A program made the translations under genes and the position numbers. A DNA stretch of 18,726 bases from Methyloligella sp. (GTDB lineage Bacteria; Pseudomonadota; Alphaproteobacteria; Rhizobiales; JALUTE01): the NCBI GenBank assembly GCA_027058255.1, contig JALUTE010000544.1, forward strand, positions 1-18,726. The letters are read 5' to 3'. Below are positions 1-7,372 of the stretch, in pieces. Numbering within the stretch: the first letter of the stretch is position 1; every line of letters starts with the position of its first letter. The notes under the pieces are model-generated. The model did no database searches. It had not been told where the DNA came from and worked only from the letters and a program-made list of their open reading frames with translations.

Positions 1-2
1 CG

Positions 3-254
3 GGCACCTTCGAGGTCTACAATTGCGGCTATGGCCGGGGGCATTCGGTGCTGGAGGTGATCGAGGCGGTCCGGACCGCCTCGGGGCGCGATTTTCCGGT
101 GCGGATGGCGGCGCGCCGCCCGGGCGATCCGGCCGCGCTGGTGGCCGATGCCCGGCGGATCCGCGAGGCGCTCGGCTGGCGGCCCGCCTTCGACGATCTC
201 GACACCATCGTCGCCCACGCCCTCGCCTGGGAGGAGCGGCTCCGGGTGCTTTGA
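3..254 (+). CDS. galE: UDP-glucose 4-epimerase-like protein, C-terminal end (5' truncated by window)
   Basis: The last 83 codons of a reading frame that enters from outside the window. The translated tail contains YNCGYGRGHSVLEVI, then RPGDPAALVADA, then a final LGWRPAFDDL segment followed by a short helix. This order (NxGxGxGxSVxEV, RxGDPxxLxAD, LGWxP) is the conserved C-terminus of GalE-type extended short-chain dehydrogenases, which interconvert UDP-glucose and UDP-galactose (or N-acetyl forms) with bound NAD. The NAD-binding GxxGxxG fold and the catalytic YxxxK lie upstream and cannot be checked. A related nucleotide-sugar epimerase is possible. The gene appears unrelated to the sulfonate genes downstream. 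Confidence 0.85.
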   Translation, partial: GTFEVYNCGYGRGHSVLEVIEAVRTASGRDFPVRMAARRPGDPAALVADARRIREALGWRPAFDDLDTIVAHALAWEERLRVL

Positions 255-372
255 TTCCCCGCGCCGCACCGGCTATACAGGCCGCGTCTGCCTATCCCTC
301 ATCTTACGCCTCGGGCCATCGAGGGCCGGGCGCATTCCCGGCGCAGCACCGGCAGAATCCCGGATCGCAGTC

Positions 373-1329
373 ATGAATCAGGTGGTGGCCACCGTCGGGC
401 CGGTGTTCGGTCTGATCGCTCTCGGACTGGTCGCGCGCCGCACCGGCCTGCTTGCGCCTGGCACCGGCAAGGGGCTCGCCGATTTCGTCTTCACCATCGC
501 CATGCCGGCGCTGCTGTTTCGCACCCTGGCGCGGGTCGACCTGCCGGCAACCCTGCCCATGGGCCTTCTGGTCAGCTTCTTCGGCGCCACCGCGGCAAGC
601 TGGGTACTGGCGAGCATCGCGACGCGGATGGCGCTCGCTCGTCCCGGTGCCGATGCGGCGCCGATCGCCATGGGCGCCGCCTTCGGCAATACGGTCATGA
701 TGGGCATTCCGCTGGCGCTCGGCCATTTCGGCGAGGCCGCCGCCGCACCGCTCGCCTTGCTGGTTGCCCTCCATGCCCCCGCCCTCTGGCTGGTCGGGAC
801 CTTGCAAGCCGAGGCGCTGATCGGCCGCGGGCACGTGCCGTGGCCAAGGCTCATCGGGGCGCTCGCCCTCGATCTGGCCCGCAATCCCATCCTGCTCGGC
901 ATTGTGGGCGGGCTGGCCTGGCGCCAGACGGGGCTCCACATCCACCCCGTGGCGGACAAGATCGTCGCCCTTCTGGGCGAGGCCGCGGTCCCGAGCGCGC
1001 TCTTTGCCCTGGGCATGAGCGTCGCGCATTTCCAGGTCAAGGGCGAGTGGCGCACCCTGGCGGTGATCAACGTGCTCAAGCTGCTTGTCTATCCGCTGAT
1101 CGCCTGGCTTCTCGCGGCCCATGTCTTCGCCCTGGGCCCGGTTGCCGTCGGCGTGGCGGTGATCCTGGCGGCCTGTCCCACGGGTGCCAACGCCTTTCTG
1201 TTCGCCGCCCGCTACGAACGGGCGGTGAGCTCGATCTCCGGGTCCATCGCGCTTGGAACGGCGCTCTCCTTGCTCACCATCTCGCTGCTGCTTTTCGCCC
1301 TCGGCGCGCCGAATGCGCCGGCCCGGTGA
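373..1329 (+). CDS. AEC-family (auxin efflux carrier-like) permease
   Basis: A 318-residue, strongly hydrophobic protein of about ten membrane segments. The frame is open back to 148, but the conserved family start is the ATG at 373, where the first segment begins (MNQVVATVGPVFGLIALG). Family marks include the FVFTIAMPALLFRTLA segment near residue 40, GNTVMMGIPLAL near 110, and the C-terminal ACPTGANAFLFA with its conserved PTGAN loop. Bacterial AEC proteins move small organic acids such as malate and malonate, or amino-acid derivatives, across the inner membrane. The substrate cannot be read from the sequence. There is no strong Shine-Dalgarno sequence before 373. It ends 30 bp from the convergent LacI gene with a hairpin between them, so it is probably not part of the sulfonate operon. 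Confidence 0.85.
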   Translation: MNQVVATVGPVFGLIALGLVARRTGLLAPGTGKGLADFVFTIAMPALLFRTLARVDLPATLPMGLLVSFFGATAASWVLASIATRMALARPGADAAPIAMGAAFGNTVMMGIPLALGHFGEAAAAPLALLVALHAPALWLVGTLQAEALIGRGHVPWPRLIGALALDLARNPILLGIVGGLAWRQTGLHIHPVADKIVALLGEAAVPSALFALGMSVAHFQVKGEWRTLAVINVLKLLVYPLIAWLLAAHVFALGPVAVGVAVILAACPTGANAFLFAARYERAVSSISGSIALGTALSLLTISLLLFALGAPNAPAR

Positions 1330-1355
1330 GGGCGCGGCCTTCGCGCGCCGCGCCC
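1330..1355. terminator. GC-rich hairpin between convergent genes
   Basis: The stem GGGCGCGGC (1330-1338) pairs perfectly with GCCGCGCCC (1347-1355) across an 8-nt loop. It fills almost the whole 30-bp gap between the stop codons of the AEC permease (1327-1329) and the LacI regulator (1360-1362). Neither side is followed by a T-run, so it is not a classical intrinsic terminator. A bidirectional pause or a barrier to antisense read-through is the likely role. Confidence 0.45.
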
Positions 1356-1359
1356 AAGG

Positions 1360-2385
1360 TCAGGAGCGCGACGGCAGCGGCGTCGTGGATTCGCGAAGTT
1401 TCAGCTCGGTCTCGACCTCGATGGGCGCGTCCAGGGGCGCGCCATCGACCAGTCCCACAATGGCGTCGGCGGCGAGAGAGCCGATGCGCCGTGCCGGGAT
1501 GCGCAAGGTGGTGAGGGCGGGGTGGGTGTGCTCCGACAGGCGGAAATCGCCAATTCCCATGATGGAGAGATCGTGCGGAACCGAGAGCCCGAGGGACTGG
1601 GCGGCGAACAGCACGCCGAGGGCGATGATGTCGTTGCCGCAGGCGAAGGCCGTCGGGCGGTCCTTGCTCTCGAGGATGCGCAGGGCATGGGCCTTGGCAT
1701 CGCCGATGTCATAGGGGCAGGAGCGGATCCAGTCCTCGCGCCGCTCGCATCCCGCCTCCTCCAGAGCGGCAAGCGCCCCCCTGCACCGCGCCTCCGCCCG
1801 GTCATTGGCGCGGGTTTGCCCCGCAAGCACGGCGATCCTCCTGTGGCCGAGCGCCACCAGATGCTCCACCGTCGCCCGTCCGGCCCGCACATTGTCGATG
1901 CCGATGCAGGGAAAGGTGCAGTCCCTGCTGTAGTTCCACACGGAGAGGAACGGCACCTCCCGGCGCTCCATCATGGAGAGGCTTTCGGAGCGGTGATCGA
2001 GGCCGGTGAGCACGATGGCATCGACGCTGCGCTCCATCAGGGCGCGAATGAGGCGGCGCTCGATGTCGAGATCATAGCCATGCGCGCCGATGAGGGTGGT
2101 GAAGCCATGGCTCATGAGGCGCTGGGAAAACGCTTCCATCATCTCCGCGAAAATCGCGTAGTCGATGGTCGGAACCACCAGGCCGATGGTGGCCGTGCGC
2201 CGGTTGTGCAGGCTGCTGGCGGCGCGATTGCGCACATAGTCGAGCTCGGCGACGGCCTTCTCGATCCGCTTGCCGGTCTGCGCCTTGACGATGTCGGGAT
2301 TGTTCAGATAGCGCGACACCGTCGCGGTGGAGACGCCCGCCTTGCGGGCGACATCGACGATGCTGGCAAACTTGCGGTCGGGCAT
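1360..2385 (-). CDS. LacI/GalR-family transcriptional regulator, probable controller of the sulfonate operon
   Basis: A 341-residue protein. The N-terminal helix-turn-helix (about residues 6-28) reads FASIVDVARKAGVSTATVS followed by RYLNN. It is followed by the hinge helix YVRNRAASSL, which inserts into the central CG of the operator, and then a periplasmic-binding-protein-like effector domain beginning TATIGLVVPTIDYAIFAEMM, the usual length for the family. The ATG at 2385 was chosen because it puts the HTH six residues from the start. The longer open frame (to 2607) adds an arginine/proline-rich, non-conserved extension that would run into the operator region. The gene is divergent from tctABC, and two good LacI-type operators lie between them. 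It is therefore probably a repressor of the transporter and catabolic genes, perhaps autoregulated. The effector is unknown. Confidence 0.9.
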   Translation of the reverse strand: MPDRKFASIVDVARKAGVSTATVSRYLNNPDIVKAQTGKRIEKAVAELDYVRNRAASSLHNRRTATIGLVVPTIDYAIFAEMMEAFSQRLMSHGFTTLIGAHGYDLDIERRLIRALMERSVDAIVLTGLDHRSESLSMMERREVPFLSVWNYSRDCTFPCIGIDNVRAGRATVEHLVALGHRRIAVLAGQTRANDRAEARCRGALAALEEAGCERREDWIRSCPYDIGDAKAHALRILESKDRPTAFACGNDIIALGVLFAAQSLGLSVPHDLSIMGIGDFRLSEHTHPALTTLRIPARRIGSLAADAIVGLVDGAPLDAPIEVETELKLRESTTPLPSRS

Positions 2386-2616
2386 GGGGATGGTCCGTCC
2401 GTGTGCTGCAATCGCGTCGTGCCTGCCCCGGCTGCCGCCTCTCTTTTCGATGCGAGCCGGGAGGGGAGTCATACGACCAAAGGGCGAGAGGGTGAAGCGC
2501 GGGTGACCCCGGAGCGTCACTGCCGGGATGCCCTCAAGCCCCTGCAGATGGCTCGTGGCGGCGGCTCGCGGGCGTGGCGCAAGGCGCGGGCGCGGGGCCA
2601 TCCTCACGGGGCGACC

Positions 2617-2645
2617 ATCTTAAATGAAAACGCTTGCATTCCCAA
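2617..2645 (-). promoter_or_regulatory. Candidate promoter of the LacI-family gene
   Basis: On the minus strand there is a TTGGGA (-35, plus-strand 2640-2645), a 17-bp spacer, and TAAGAT (-10, plus-strand 2617-2622). The first LacI operator lies inside the spacer, which would give autorepression. The leader to the ATG at 2385 would be about 225 nt, which is long, so a closer promoter may exist. The remaining stretch from 2386 to 2616 is GC-rich and shows no other recognisable element. Confidence 0.35.
2625..2638. promoter_or_regulatory. LacI-family operator 1
   Basis: TGAAAACGCTTGCA is an imperfect palindrome centred on CG at 2631/2632. It matches the AT-flanked, CG-centred pattern typical of LacI/GalR operators. 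It shares TGAAAACG-TTGCA with operator 2, 39 bp downstream centre to centre. It ends where the candidate -35 hexamer of the tct promoter begins and lies within the spacer of the candidate lacI-type promoter. Confidence 0.7.
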
Positions 2646-2662
2646 GCGCCAGGCGCTATGAA
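2635..2662 (+). promoter_or_regulatory. Candidate promoter of the tctABC-sauS-xsc operon
   Basis: TTGCAT (2635-2640) and TATGAA (2657-2662) are separated by 16 bp. The -35 half overlaps operator 1, and operator 2 begins just downstream of the -10, covering the expected start site. Binding at either operator would block RNA polymerase. The hexamers are only moderately close to consensus, so the promoter is inferred mainly from its position between the two operators. Confidence 0.45.
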
Positions 2663-2663
2663 A

Positions 2664-2677
2664 TGAAAACGTTTGCA
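2664..2677. promoter_or_regulatory. LacI-family operator 2
   Basis: TGAAAACGTTTGCA is close to a perfect palindrome of the form TGNAAACGTTTNCA, centred on CG at 2670/2671. It stands out as an AT-rich island in GC-rich DNA. It lies 89 bp upstream of the tctA start codon, and its sequence is shared with operator 1 apart from one central base. Confidence 0.75.
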
Positions 2678-2766
2678 AAAAACAACAATGAGAGCGCCAC
2701 GTGCCGGGCCAGGCGGGCGAGCCCCGGATGCCATGGCGAGCGGGGCGTCGGGGGCGAGGAAACGTC

Positions 2767-4278
2767 ATGGAGTTCCTCCAATACTTCTCGGCGGTCTTGA
2801 CGCCCGCCTCGCTGCTGTTCCTCGGCATCGGAACGATCGGGGGGCTCATTCTGGGGGCAACGCCCGGCCTCTCGCCCACCATGGCGGTGGCGCTGCTCAT
2901 CCCCTTCACCTTCCGCATGGACCCCGCGCAGGGCCTCATCCTGCTCGGCGCGGCCTACACCTCCTCGGTCGCCGGGGGCGCCGTGAGCGCGATTCTGCTC
3001 AAGATCCCGGGCGCGCCCGCCAATATCGCAACCGCGCTCGATGGCTATGAGATGGCCAAGAAGGGCCAGGCCGCCAAGGCGCTGCAGATGTGCTTCGTCT
3101 CCTCGGCCATTGGCGGCGTCATCGGCATATTGGTGCTGATCTTTCTCACCCCCCTTCTCGCCGCCTGGGCGCTCGGCTTCGGGCCCTCGCACCTGTTCTG
3201 GATCGCCATTCTCGGCGTGACCATCATCGGAACGCTGGATGCACGCTCGGTGGTCAAGGGGCTGCTCTCGGGCGCCATGGGGCTGTGGATCGCGACCATC
3301 GGCTACGACTCGATCCAGGGTGTGGAGCGGTTCACCTTCACCGAGCATCTCGATGGCGGCGTGAACGTGATCGCGGCGCTGATCGGTCTCTTCGCCATTC
3401 CGCAGATCATCGAGATGCTGGAAGGGGGGCGAACCAGGAAGACGATCGAGGTTCTTGCGGTCGAGCGCCACAGCATCTGGGCCTCGACCCGGGAGGTGTT
3501 CAGCAAGCTGCGCGCCCTCGGCATCGGCAGCGTGGTCGGCACGATCATCGGCCTCATCCCCGGGGCGGGCGGCCAGATCGCCGGCATCGTCTCCTATGAC
3601 CAGACCCGCAAGTTCAGCCCCAACAGGGACCGCTTCGGCAAGGGCGAGAGCGAAGGCGTCGTGGCGGCGGAGTCCGCCAACAACGCCATGGTCGGCCCCT
3701 CTCTCGTGCCCCTCCTCACATTGAGCGTGCCCGGCAGCCCCACCGCCGCCGTCCTCCTCGGCGGGCTGCTGATCCACGGCATCTTTCCGGGGCCGGATCT
3801 CTTCTCCAAGCACGCGGCCGTCGCCTGGACCTTCATCGACTCCATGCTCATCGGCCAGATCCTGATGATGGTGTTCGGGCTCTACATCGCCCGCCTGGCG
3901 GCCCGCGTGGTGCTCATCCCTCCGGCCATCCTGGCACCGGCCATTCTCGTCCTCGCCGTGTTCGGCTCCTTTGCGGTGCAGCACTCGCTCTCGGACGTGT
4001 TCGTGATGCTGACCCTGGGCCTTGGCATGTATTTCCTCGAGAAGGTCGGCTTCAGCGCCGCGCCCATGGTGCTCGGCATCATTCTCGGCCCCATTGCGGA
4101 ATCCAACTATGTGCAGGGGCGCATCATCGCCGAGGCGGGGGACGGCATCTTCGCCTATTTCTTCACCGGCGGCCTCAATATCGCACTGATCGCGCTCTGC
4201 CTCGCCTCGGTCGCATACAGCGTGGCCATGGAGGTGCGCCAGCGCCGGCTCGCCCGCATCGAGGGAGGCGCGCCATGA
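2767..4278 (+). CDS. tctA: Tripartite tricarboxylate-type transporter, large membrane subunit TctA
   Basis: A 503-residue inner-membrane protein of the usual TctA length with about a dozen hydrophobic segments. The start at 2767 has GAGGA about 6 bp upstream, and the protein then begins in the family pattern with MEFLQYFSAVLTP. An in-frame GTG at 2701 would add 22 unconserved residues. Family marks are GLILGATPGLSPTMAVALL (about residues 29-47), the second copy GTIIGLIPGAGGQIAGIVSY (about 258-277), and ESANNAMVGPSLVPLLTLSVPG (about 302-323). TctA is the secondary-transport channel that takes a carboxylate from its periplasmic binding protein, driven by an ion gradient. Here it overlaps tctB by 4 bp and heads a sulfoacetate-type catabolic run, so sulfoacetate or a related sulfonate is the inferred cargo. 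Confidence 0.93.
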   Translation: MEFLQYFSAVLTPASLLFLGIGTIGGLILGATPGLSPTMAVALLIPFTFRMDPAQGLILLGAAYTSSVAGGAVSAILLKIPGAPANIATALDGYEMAKKGQAAKALQMCFVSSAIGGVIGILVLIFLTPLLAAWALGFGPSHLFWIAILGVTIIGTLDARSVVKGLLSGAMGLWIATIGYDSIQGVERFTFTEHLDGGVNVIAALIGLFAIPQIIEMLEGGRTRKTIEVLAVERHSIWASTREVFSKLRALGIGSVVGTIIGLIPGAGGQIAGIVSYDQTRKFSPNRDRFGKGESEGVVAAESANNAMVGPSLVPLLTLSVPGSPTAAVLLGGLLIHGIFPGPDLFSKHAAVAWTFIDSMLIGQILMMVFGLYIARLAARVVLIPPAILAPAILVLAVFGSFAVQHSLSDVFVMLTLGLGMYFLEKVGFSAAPMVLGIILGPIAESNYVQGRIIAEAGDGIFAYFFTGGLNIALIALCLASVAYSVAMEVRQRRLARIEGGAP

Positions 4279-4751
4279 GCGATCAGCGCCCTGCCGCATC
4301 GGGCCTGCAACAGATCGTGCCCGCCGGACTCGTCGTCGCCCTGGCGCTCTGGGTCACATGGGTGAGCTTTGCCGTCGACGATCCCGAGCCCTATCTCTTC
4401 CCGCGCCTTGTCTCCCTCGTTCTGCTCGCCCTGTCGGTGGCGCTGCTCGTGCGGGCGCTGACGGGCAAGACCCTCACGGGTGCGGGCCTCGATGGCCGCA
4501 CGCTGAAGAACGTCGCCCCGGCCATCGCCGTCACGCTGCTCTACGTCTTCGTCCTCGCCGACCTGGTGGGCTTCTACGCGGCCTCGACCGCCGCGTTCTT
4601 CACACTGGTCACGCTTTACGATCCGGCCCCGCATGACGAGATCGAGACCTGGCTCAAACGCCTTGCCGTGACGGTCGGCTTCATGGCCGTGATCGCCGTT
4701 CTTTTCACTCTGGTTCTCAAGGTCCAGGTGCCGAGGGGCGTCCTGTTCTGA
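4275..4751 (+). CDS. tctB: Tripartite tricarboxylate-type transporter, small membrane subunit TctB
   Basis: A 158-residue protein whose ATG overlaps the tctA stop codon (ATGA), implying translational coupling. It has four predicted membrane segments, around residues 13-31, 41-62, 77-115 (a pair) and 130-152. The Pro-rich turn DPEPYLFPRLVSL between the first two is typical of the TctB family (compare the common FPRLV motif). TctB is the small integral partner of TctA in the transporter. Its sequence is poorly conserved, so assignment rests on the topology, length, the FPR motif and its place between tctA and tctC. Confidence 0.9.
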   Translation: MSDQRPAASGLQQIVPAGLVVALALWVTWVSFAVDDPEPYLFPRLVSLVLLALSVALLVRALTGKTLTGAGLDGRTLKNVAPAIAVTLLYVFVLADLVGFYAASTAAFFTLVTLYDPAPHDEIETWLKRLAVTVGFMAVIAVLFTLVLKVQVPRGVLF

Positions 4752-4807
4752 GCGCCCTTCGCATCGCGGCCGCGAGGCCGGCATTTTGCAAAAAGGAGGA
4801 AACCCCA

Positions 4808-5764
4808 ATGAGAAAATCGATCGCCATACTGGCCACGATGGCCGCACTCGCGCTCGCGGGCGCCGCATTCGCAGGCAGCTATCCCGAGCGGCCCGTCAGC
4901 CTCACCGTCGCCTACAGCCCGGGCGGCGCAACCGACTTCCAGGCCCGCATCGTGACCATGGTCGCCGCCAAGAAGGAGTATCTCGGCCAGCCCGTGGTCA
5001 TCATCAACAAGCCCGGCGCGGGCGGCAAGATCGGCTGGAACTATTTCGCATCGCGCGCCTCCACGGACGGCTATGAGCTCGCGGCCTACAACGTGCCGCA
5101 CTTCATCGCCCAGTCGATCAAGTTCAAGACCAAGTACAACATCAACAATCTCGAGCCGATCGCCAATTGGGGCGCCGATCCGGCGGTCCTGGTGGTGAAC
5201 AAGAACAGCCCGTTCAACTCCGTGGATGATCTCGTGAAATACGCCAAGGCCAATCCCGGCAAGGTGACGGTCTCGGGCGCCGGCCTCTATGTGGGCCATC
5301 ACATCGCCTTCCTGCAAATCCAGAAGGCCACCGGCGTGAAGCTCAAATATGTGCCCCACAAGGGCGGTGCTCCGGCACTCAAATCGGTCCTCGGCGGCCA
5401 GGTGATGGCCGGGGTCAACAACCTGTCCGACTCCTATCGCAGCCGCGCCAACCTCAAGATCCTCGCCATTGCCGATCTGCAGCGCGACAAGCAGTTCCTG
5501 CCCGACGTGCCGACCTTCAAGGAGCTGGGCTATGACGTGGACGACTCGTCGGTGAACTTCCGCGGCATCATGGTCCGCAAGGGCACGCCCAAGGAGATCA
5601 TCGATTTTCTCTCCGCCCGCGTGGTCGAGATGTTCAAGAACAAGCGCGTCGCCAAGCAGATGAAGATCGGCGGCTCGCCCCTGCGCATCATGACCCGGGA
5701 CGAGGTGATCAAGATGTGGAAGGCACGCCAGGCGTTCCTCCAGAAGCTTCTGGCGGACCTCTAG
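4808..5764 (+). CDS. tctC: Tripartite tricarboxylate-type transporter substrate-binding protein TctC (Bug family)
   Basis: A 318-residue periplasmic binding protein. A strong AGGAGG lies 6-11 bases before the ATG. The signal peptide runs MRKSIAILATMAALALAG and ends in AFA, giving likely cleavage after residue 22. The mature protein starts YPERPVSLTVAYSPGGATD, the hallmark of Bug/TctC proteins, followed by VIINKPGAGGKIGWNYFA, LKYVPHKGGAPALKSVLGGQV and VPTFKELGYDVDDSS. These segments line the carboxylate pocket in known Bug structures. It binds an organic acid in the periplasm and hands it to TctAB. The neighbouring genes suggest sulfoacetate. The separate strong ribosome site and the hairpins directly after the stop fit the usual need for excess binding protein. 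Confidence 0.93.
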   Translation: MRKSIAILATMAALALAGAAFAGSYPERPVSLTVAYSPGGATDFQARIVTMVAAKKEYLGQPVVIINKPGAGGKIGWNYFASRASTDGYELAAYNVPHFIAQSIKFKTKYNINNLEPIANWGADPAVLVVNKNSPFNSVDDLVKYAKANPGKVTVSGAGLYVGHHIAFLQIQKATGVKLKYVPHKGGAPALKSVLGGQVMAGVNNLSDSYRSRANLKILAIADLQRDKQFLPDVPTFKELGYDVDDSSVNFRGIMVRKGTPKEIIDFLSARVVEMFKNKRVAKQMKIGGSPLRIMTRDEVIKMWKARQAFLQKLLADL

Positions 5765-5765
5765 G

Positions 5766-5780
5766 CGGCCGGACCGGCCG
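5766..5780 (+). other. Stem-loop directly after the tctC stop codon
   Basis: CGGCC and GGCCG are separated by GGACC, and the element starts two bases after the TAG. It has no T-run. Together with the larger hairpin at 5824-5855 it probably protects or paces the tctABC part of the transcript. Confidence 0.35.
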
Positions 5781-5823
5781 GGGCGGCCTCGCGGACACGC
5801 CCCTCGGACACAGAAGAGATGCA

Positions 5824-5855
5824 CCGGGCCTCGACCTTATCGAGGCGGGGCCCGG
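5824..5855 (+). other. Large stem-loop in the tctC-sauS gap
   Basis: CCGGG (5824-5828) pairs with CCCGG (5851-5855), and CCTCGA (5829-5834) pairs with TCGAGG (5840-5845) around a CTTAT loop, leaving a bulge of about five G/C-rich bases on the 3' side. There is no T-run, so full termination is unlikely. The 158-bp gap holding it is the largest inside the operon (ackA excluded) and separates transport from catabolic genes. No other element is seen in the gap apart from the sauS ribosome site (GGAG about 9 bp before the ATG). Confidence 0.4.
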
Positions 5856-5922
5856 CGCAAACGGACGAGCCCCCCAAGGCGACTTCAAGACGATTTCGAG
5901 ACGATTTGCGGAGCCCTGACGA

Positions 5923-7368
5923 ATGGCAGCATCGACCAGTCCGGAACCCGCGCGGCGGAACGGCAAGGAAGGCAGCGAGCCGCTCGCGACCGTCGCCCCG
6001 CTCGTGGAGCGGGCGCGGGCGGCCATGGCCGCGTTCGCCAATGACGACCAGCGGGCGCTCGACGAGGCCGTGACCGCGCTCGCCTGGTCCATCTATAAGC
6101 CGGAGAACGCGCGTGCGCTCGCCGAGCTTGCCGTCGAGACCACCGGCCTCGGCGATGTGGAGAGCAAGATCACCAAGAACCAGCGCAAGACCTTCGGTTG
6201 CCTGCGGGACCTCATGCGGGTGAGGTCAACCGGCATCATCGAGGAGCTGCCGGAGCGCGGCATCGTCAAATATGCCAAGCCCGTGGGGGTCGTTGCCGCC
6301 ATTACGCCGGCCACCAATCCCTGCGCGACGCCGGTCAACAAGGCGATGATGGCGGTCAAGGGCGGCAATGCCATCGTGATTGCGCCCTCGCCATCGGCGT
6401 GGGATGCGACGAATGCCACGGTGGAGCGCATGCGCGAGGAGATCGCCAAGACCGGGGCGCCGGCGGATCTGGTGCAAATCCTGCCCCGGCCCGTGACGCG
6501 GGAGGCGACGACCCGCCTCATGGAGATGGCCGATCTCGTGGTCTGCACGGGCAGCCAGAACAATGTGCGGGCCGCCTACAGGAGCGGGACCCCCGCCATC
6601 GGCGTCGGCGCGGGCAATGTGCCCGTCATCATCGACGAGAGCGCCGATCTCGATGATGCGGCCCGCAAGATCGCCGCCTCCAAGACCTTCGACAATGCCA
6701 CGTCCTGCTCATCGGAGAACGCGCTCGTCATTCTCGATGCGGTCTATGACGGGGCGATCGCCGCGCTCGAAAGGGCGGGCGGATATATGGCGTCGGCCGA
6801 GGAGCGCGAGCGAATCGTCGACACGCTCTGGCAGGACGGCAAGCTCAACCGCAAGATCATCGCCCGCGACGGGGCGACCCTTGCGGCCGCCTTCGGCCTT
6901 CCGACGCAAGCCCATGGCGCCGCCTTCTTCATGGTCGAGGAGACGGGCATCGGGCCGGACTTTCCCCTTTCGGGAGAGAAACTCTCGCTCGTGCTCACCC
7001 TCTACCGCGCGCGGGACTTCGCGCACGCCAAGGCCATCGCCCAGGCGATCCTGGAGCATCAGGGCAAGGGGCACTCGGTCGGCATCCACACGCGCGACAT
7101 GGCCCGCGCCCGTGCGCTCGCCGAGGAGACCGATGTCGTGCGCGTGCTCGTCAATCAGGCCCACACCTTCGGCAATGGGGGCGGTTTCGACAACGGCCTG
7201 CCCTTCACCCTCTCCATGGGATGCGGCACCTGGCAGGGCAACTCCCTGTCTGAGAATCTGAATTATCGCTGCTTCCTCAACATCACCCATCTGGTGACGA
7301 CGATCGCGGAAGACAGGCCCTCGGAGGAGGCGCTGTTCGGCGCCTACTGGGCCAAATACGGGAAATGA
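5923..7368 (+). CDS. sauS: CoA-acylating aldehyde dehydrogenase, probable sulfoacetaldehyde dehydrogenase (acylating)
   Basis: A 481-residue cytoplasmic enzyme of the acylating aldehyde dehydrogenase group (EutE, AdhE N-domain, SauS). The cofactor-domain segment VGVVAAITPATNPCATPVNK (about residues 125-144) and GVGAGNVPVIID (about 227-238) are diagnostic. The catalytic cysteine is C262 in FDNATSCSSENALVI. Acylating enzymes hold the thioester formed on this residue until CoA attacks. In the sulfoacetate direction the reaction is NAD(P)H-dependent reduction of sulfoacetyl-CoA to sulfoacetaldehyde. The specific call comes from context: the gene lies between a two-subunit CoA ligase and xsc, whose substrate is sulfoacetaldehyde. 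Without that context acetaldehyde or succinate semialdehyde would be equally possible. It is followed 4 bp later by the ligase beta subunit. Confidence 0.82.
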   Translation: MAASTSPEPARRNGKEGSEPLATVAPLVERARAAMAAFANDDQRALDEAVTALAWSIYKPENARALAELAVETTGLGDVESKITKNQRKTFGCLRDLMRVRSTGIIEELPERGIVKYAKPVGVVAAITPATNPCATPVNKAMMAVKGGNAIVIAPSPSAWDATNATVERMREEIAKTGAPADLVQILPRPVTREATTRLMEMADLVVCTGSQNNVRAAYRSGTPAIGVGAGNVPVIIDESADLDDAARKIAASKTFDNATSCSSENALVILDAVYDGAIAALERAGGYMASAEERERIVDTLWQDGKLNRKIIARDGATLAAAFGLPTQAHGAAFFMVEETGIGPDFPLSGEKLSLVLTLYRARDFAHAKAIAQAILEHQGKGHSVGIHTRDMARARALAEETDVVRVLVNQAHTFGNGGGFDNGLPFTLSMGCGTWQGNSLSENLNYRCFLNITHLVTTIAEDRPSEEALFGAYWAKYGK

Positions 7369-7372
7369 TCGG

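Noticed and set aside
2386..2607. N-terminal extension of the LacI-family protein to the GTG at 2607
   Set aside because: The added 74 residues are Arg/Pro-rich and unlike any LacI protein. The ATG at 2385 places the helix-turn-helix at the normal distance.
2656..4299. Long minus-strand open frame opposite tctA
   Set aside because: It is His/Asp/Glu-rich low-complexity translation with no domain. The plus strand encodes a full TctA.
4784..4793. TTTTGCAAAA palindrome just before the tctC ribosome site, as a third LacI operator
   Set aside because: It lacks the central CG and the TGAAAAC half-site of the two real candidates. It is more likely AT-rich spacer next to AGGAGG.
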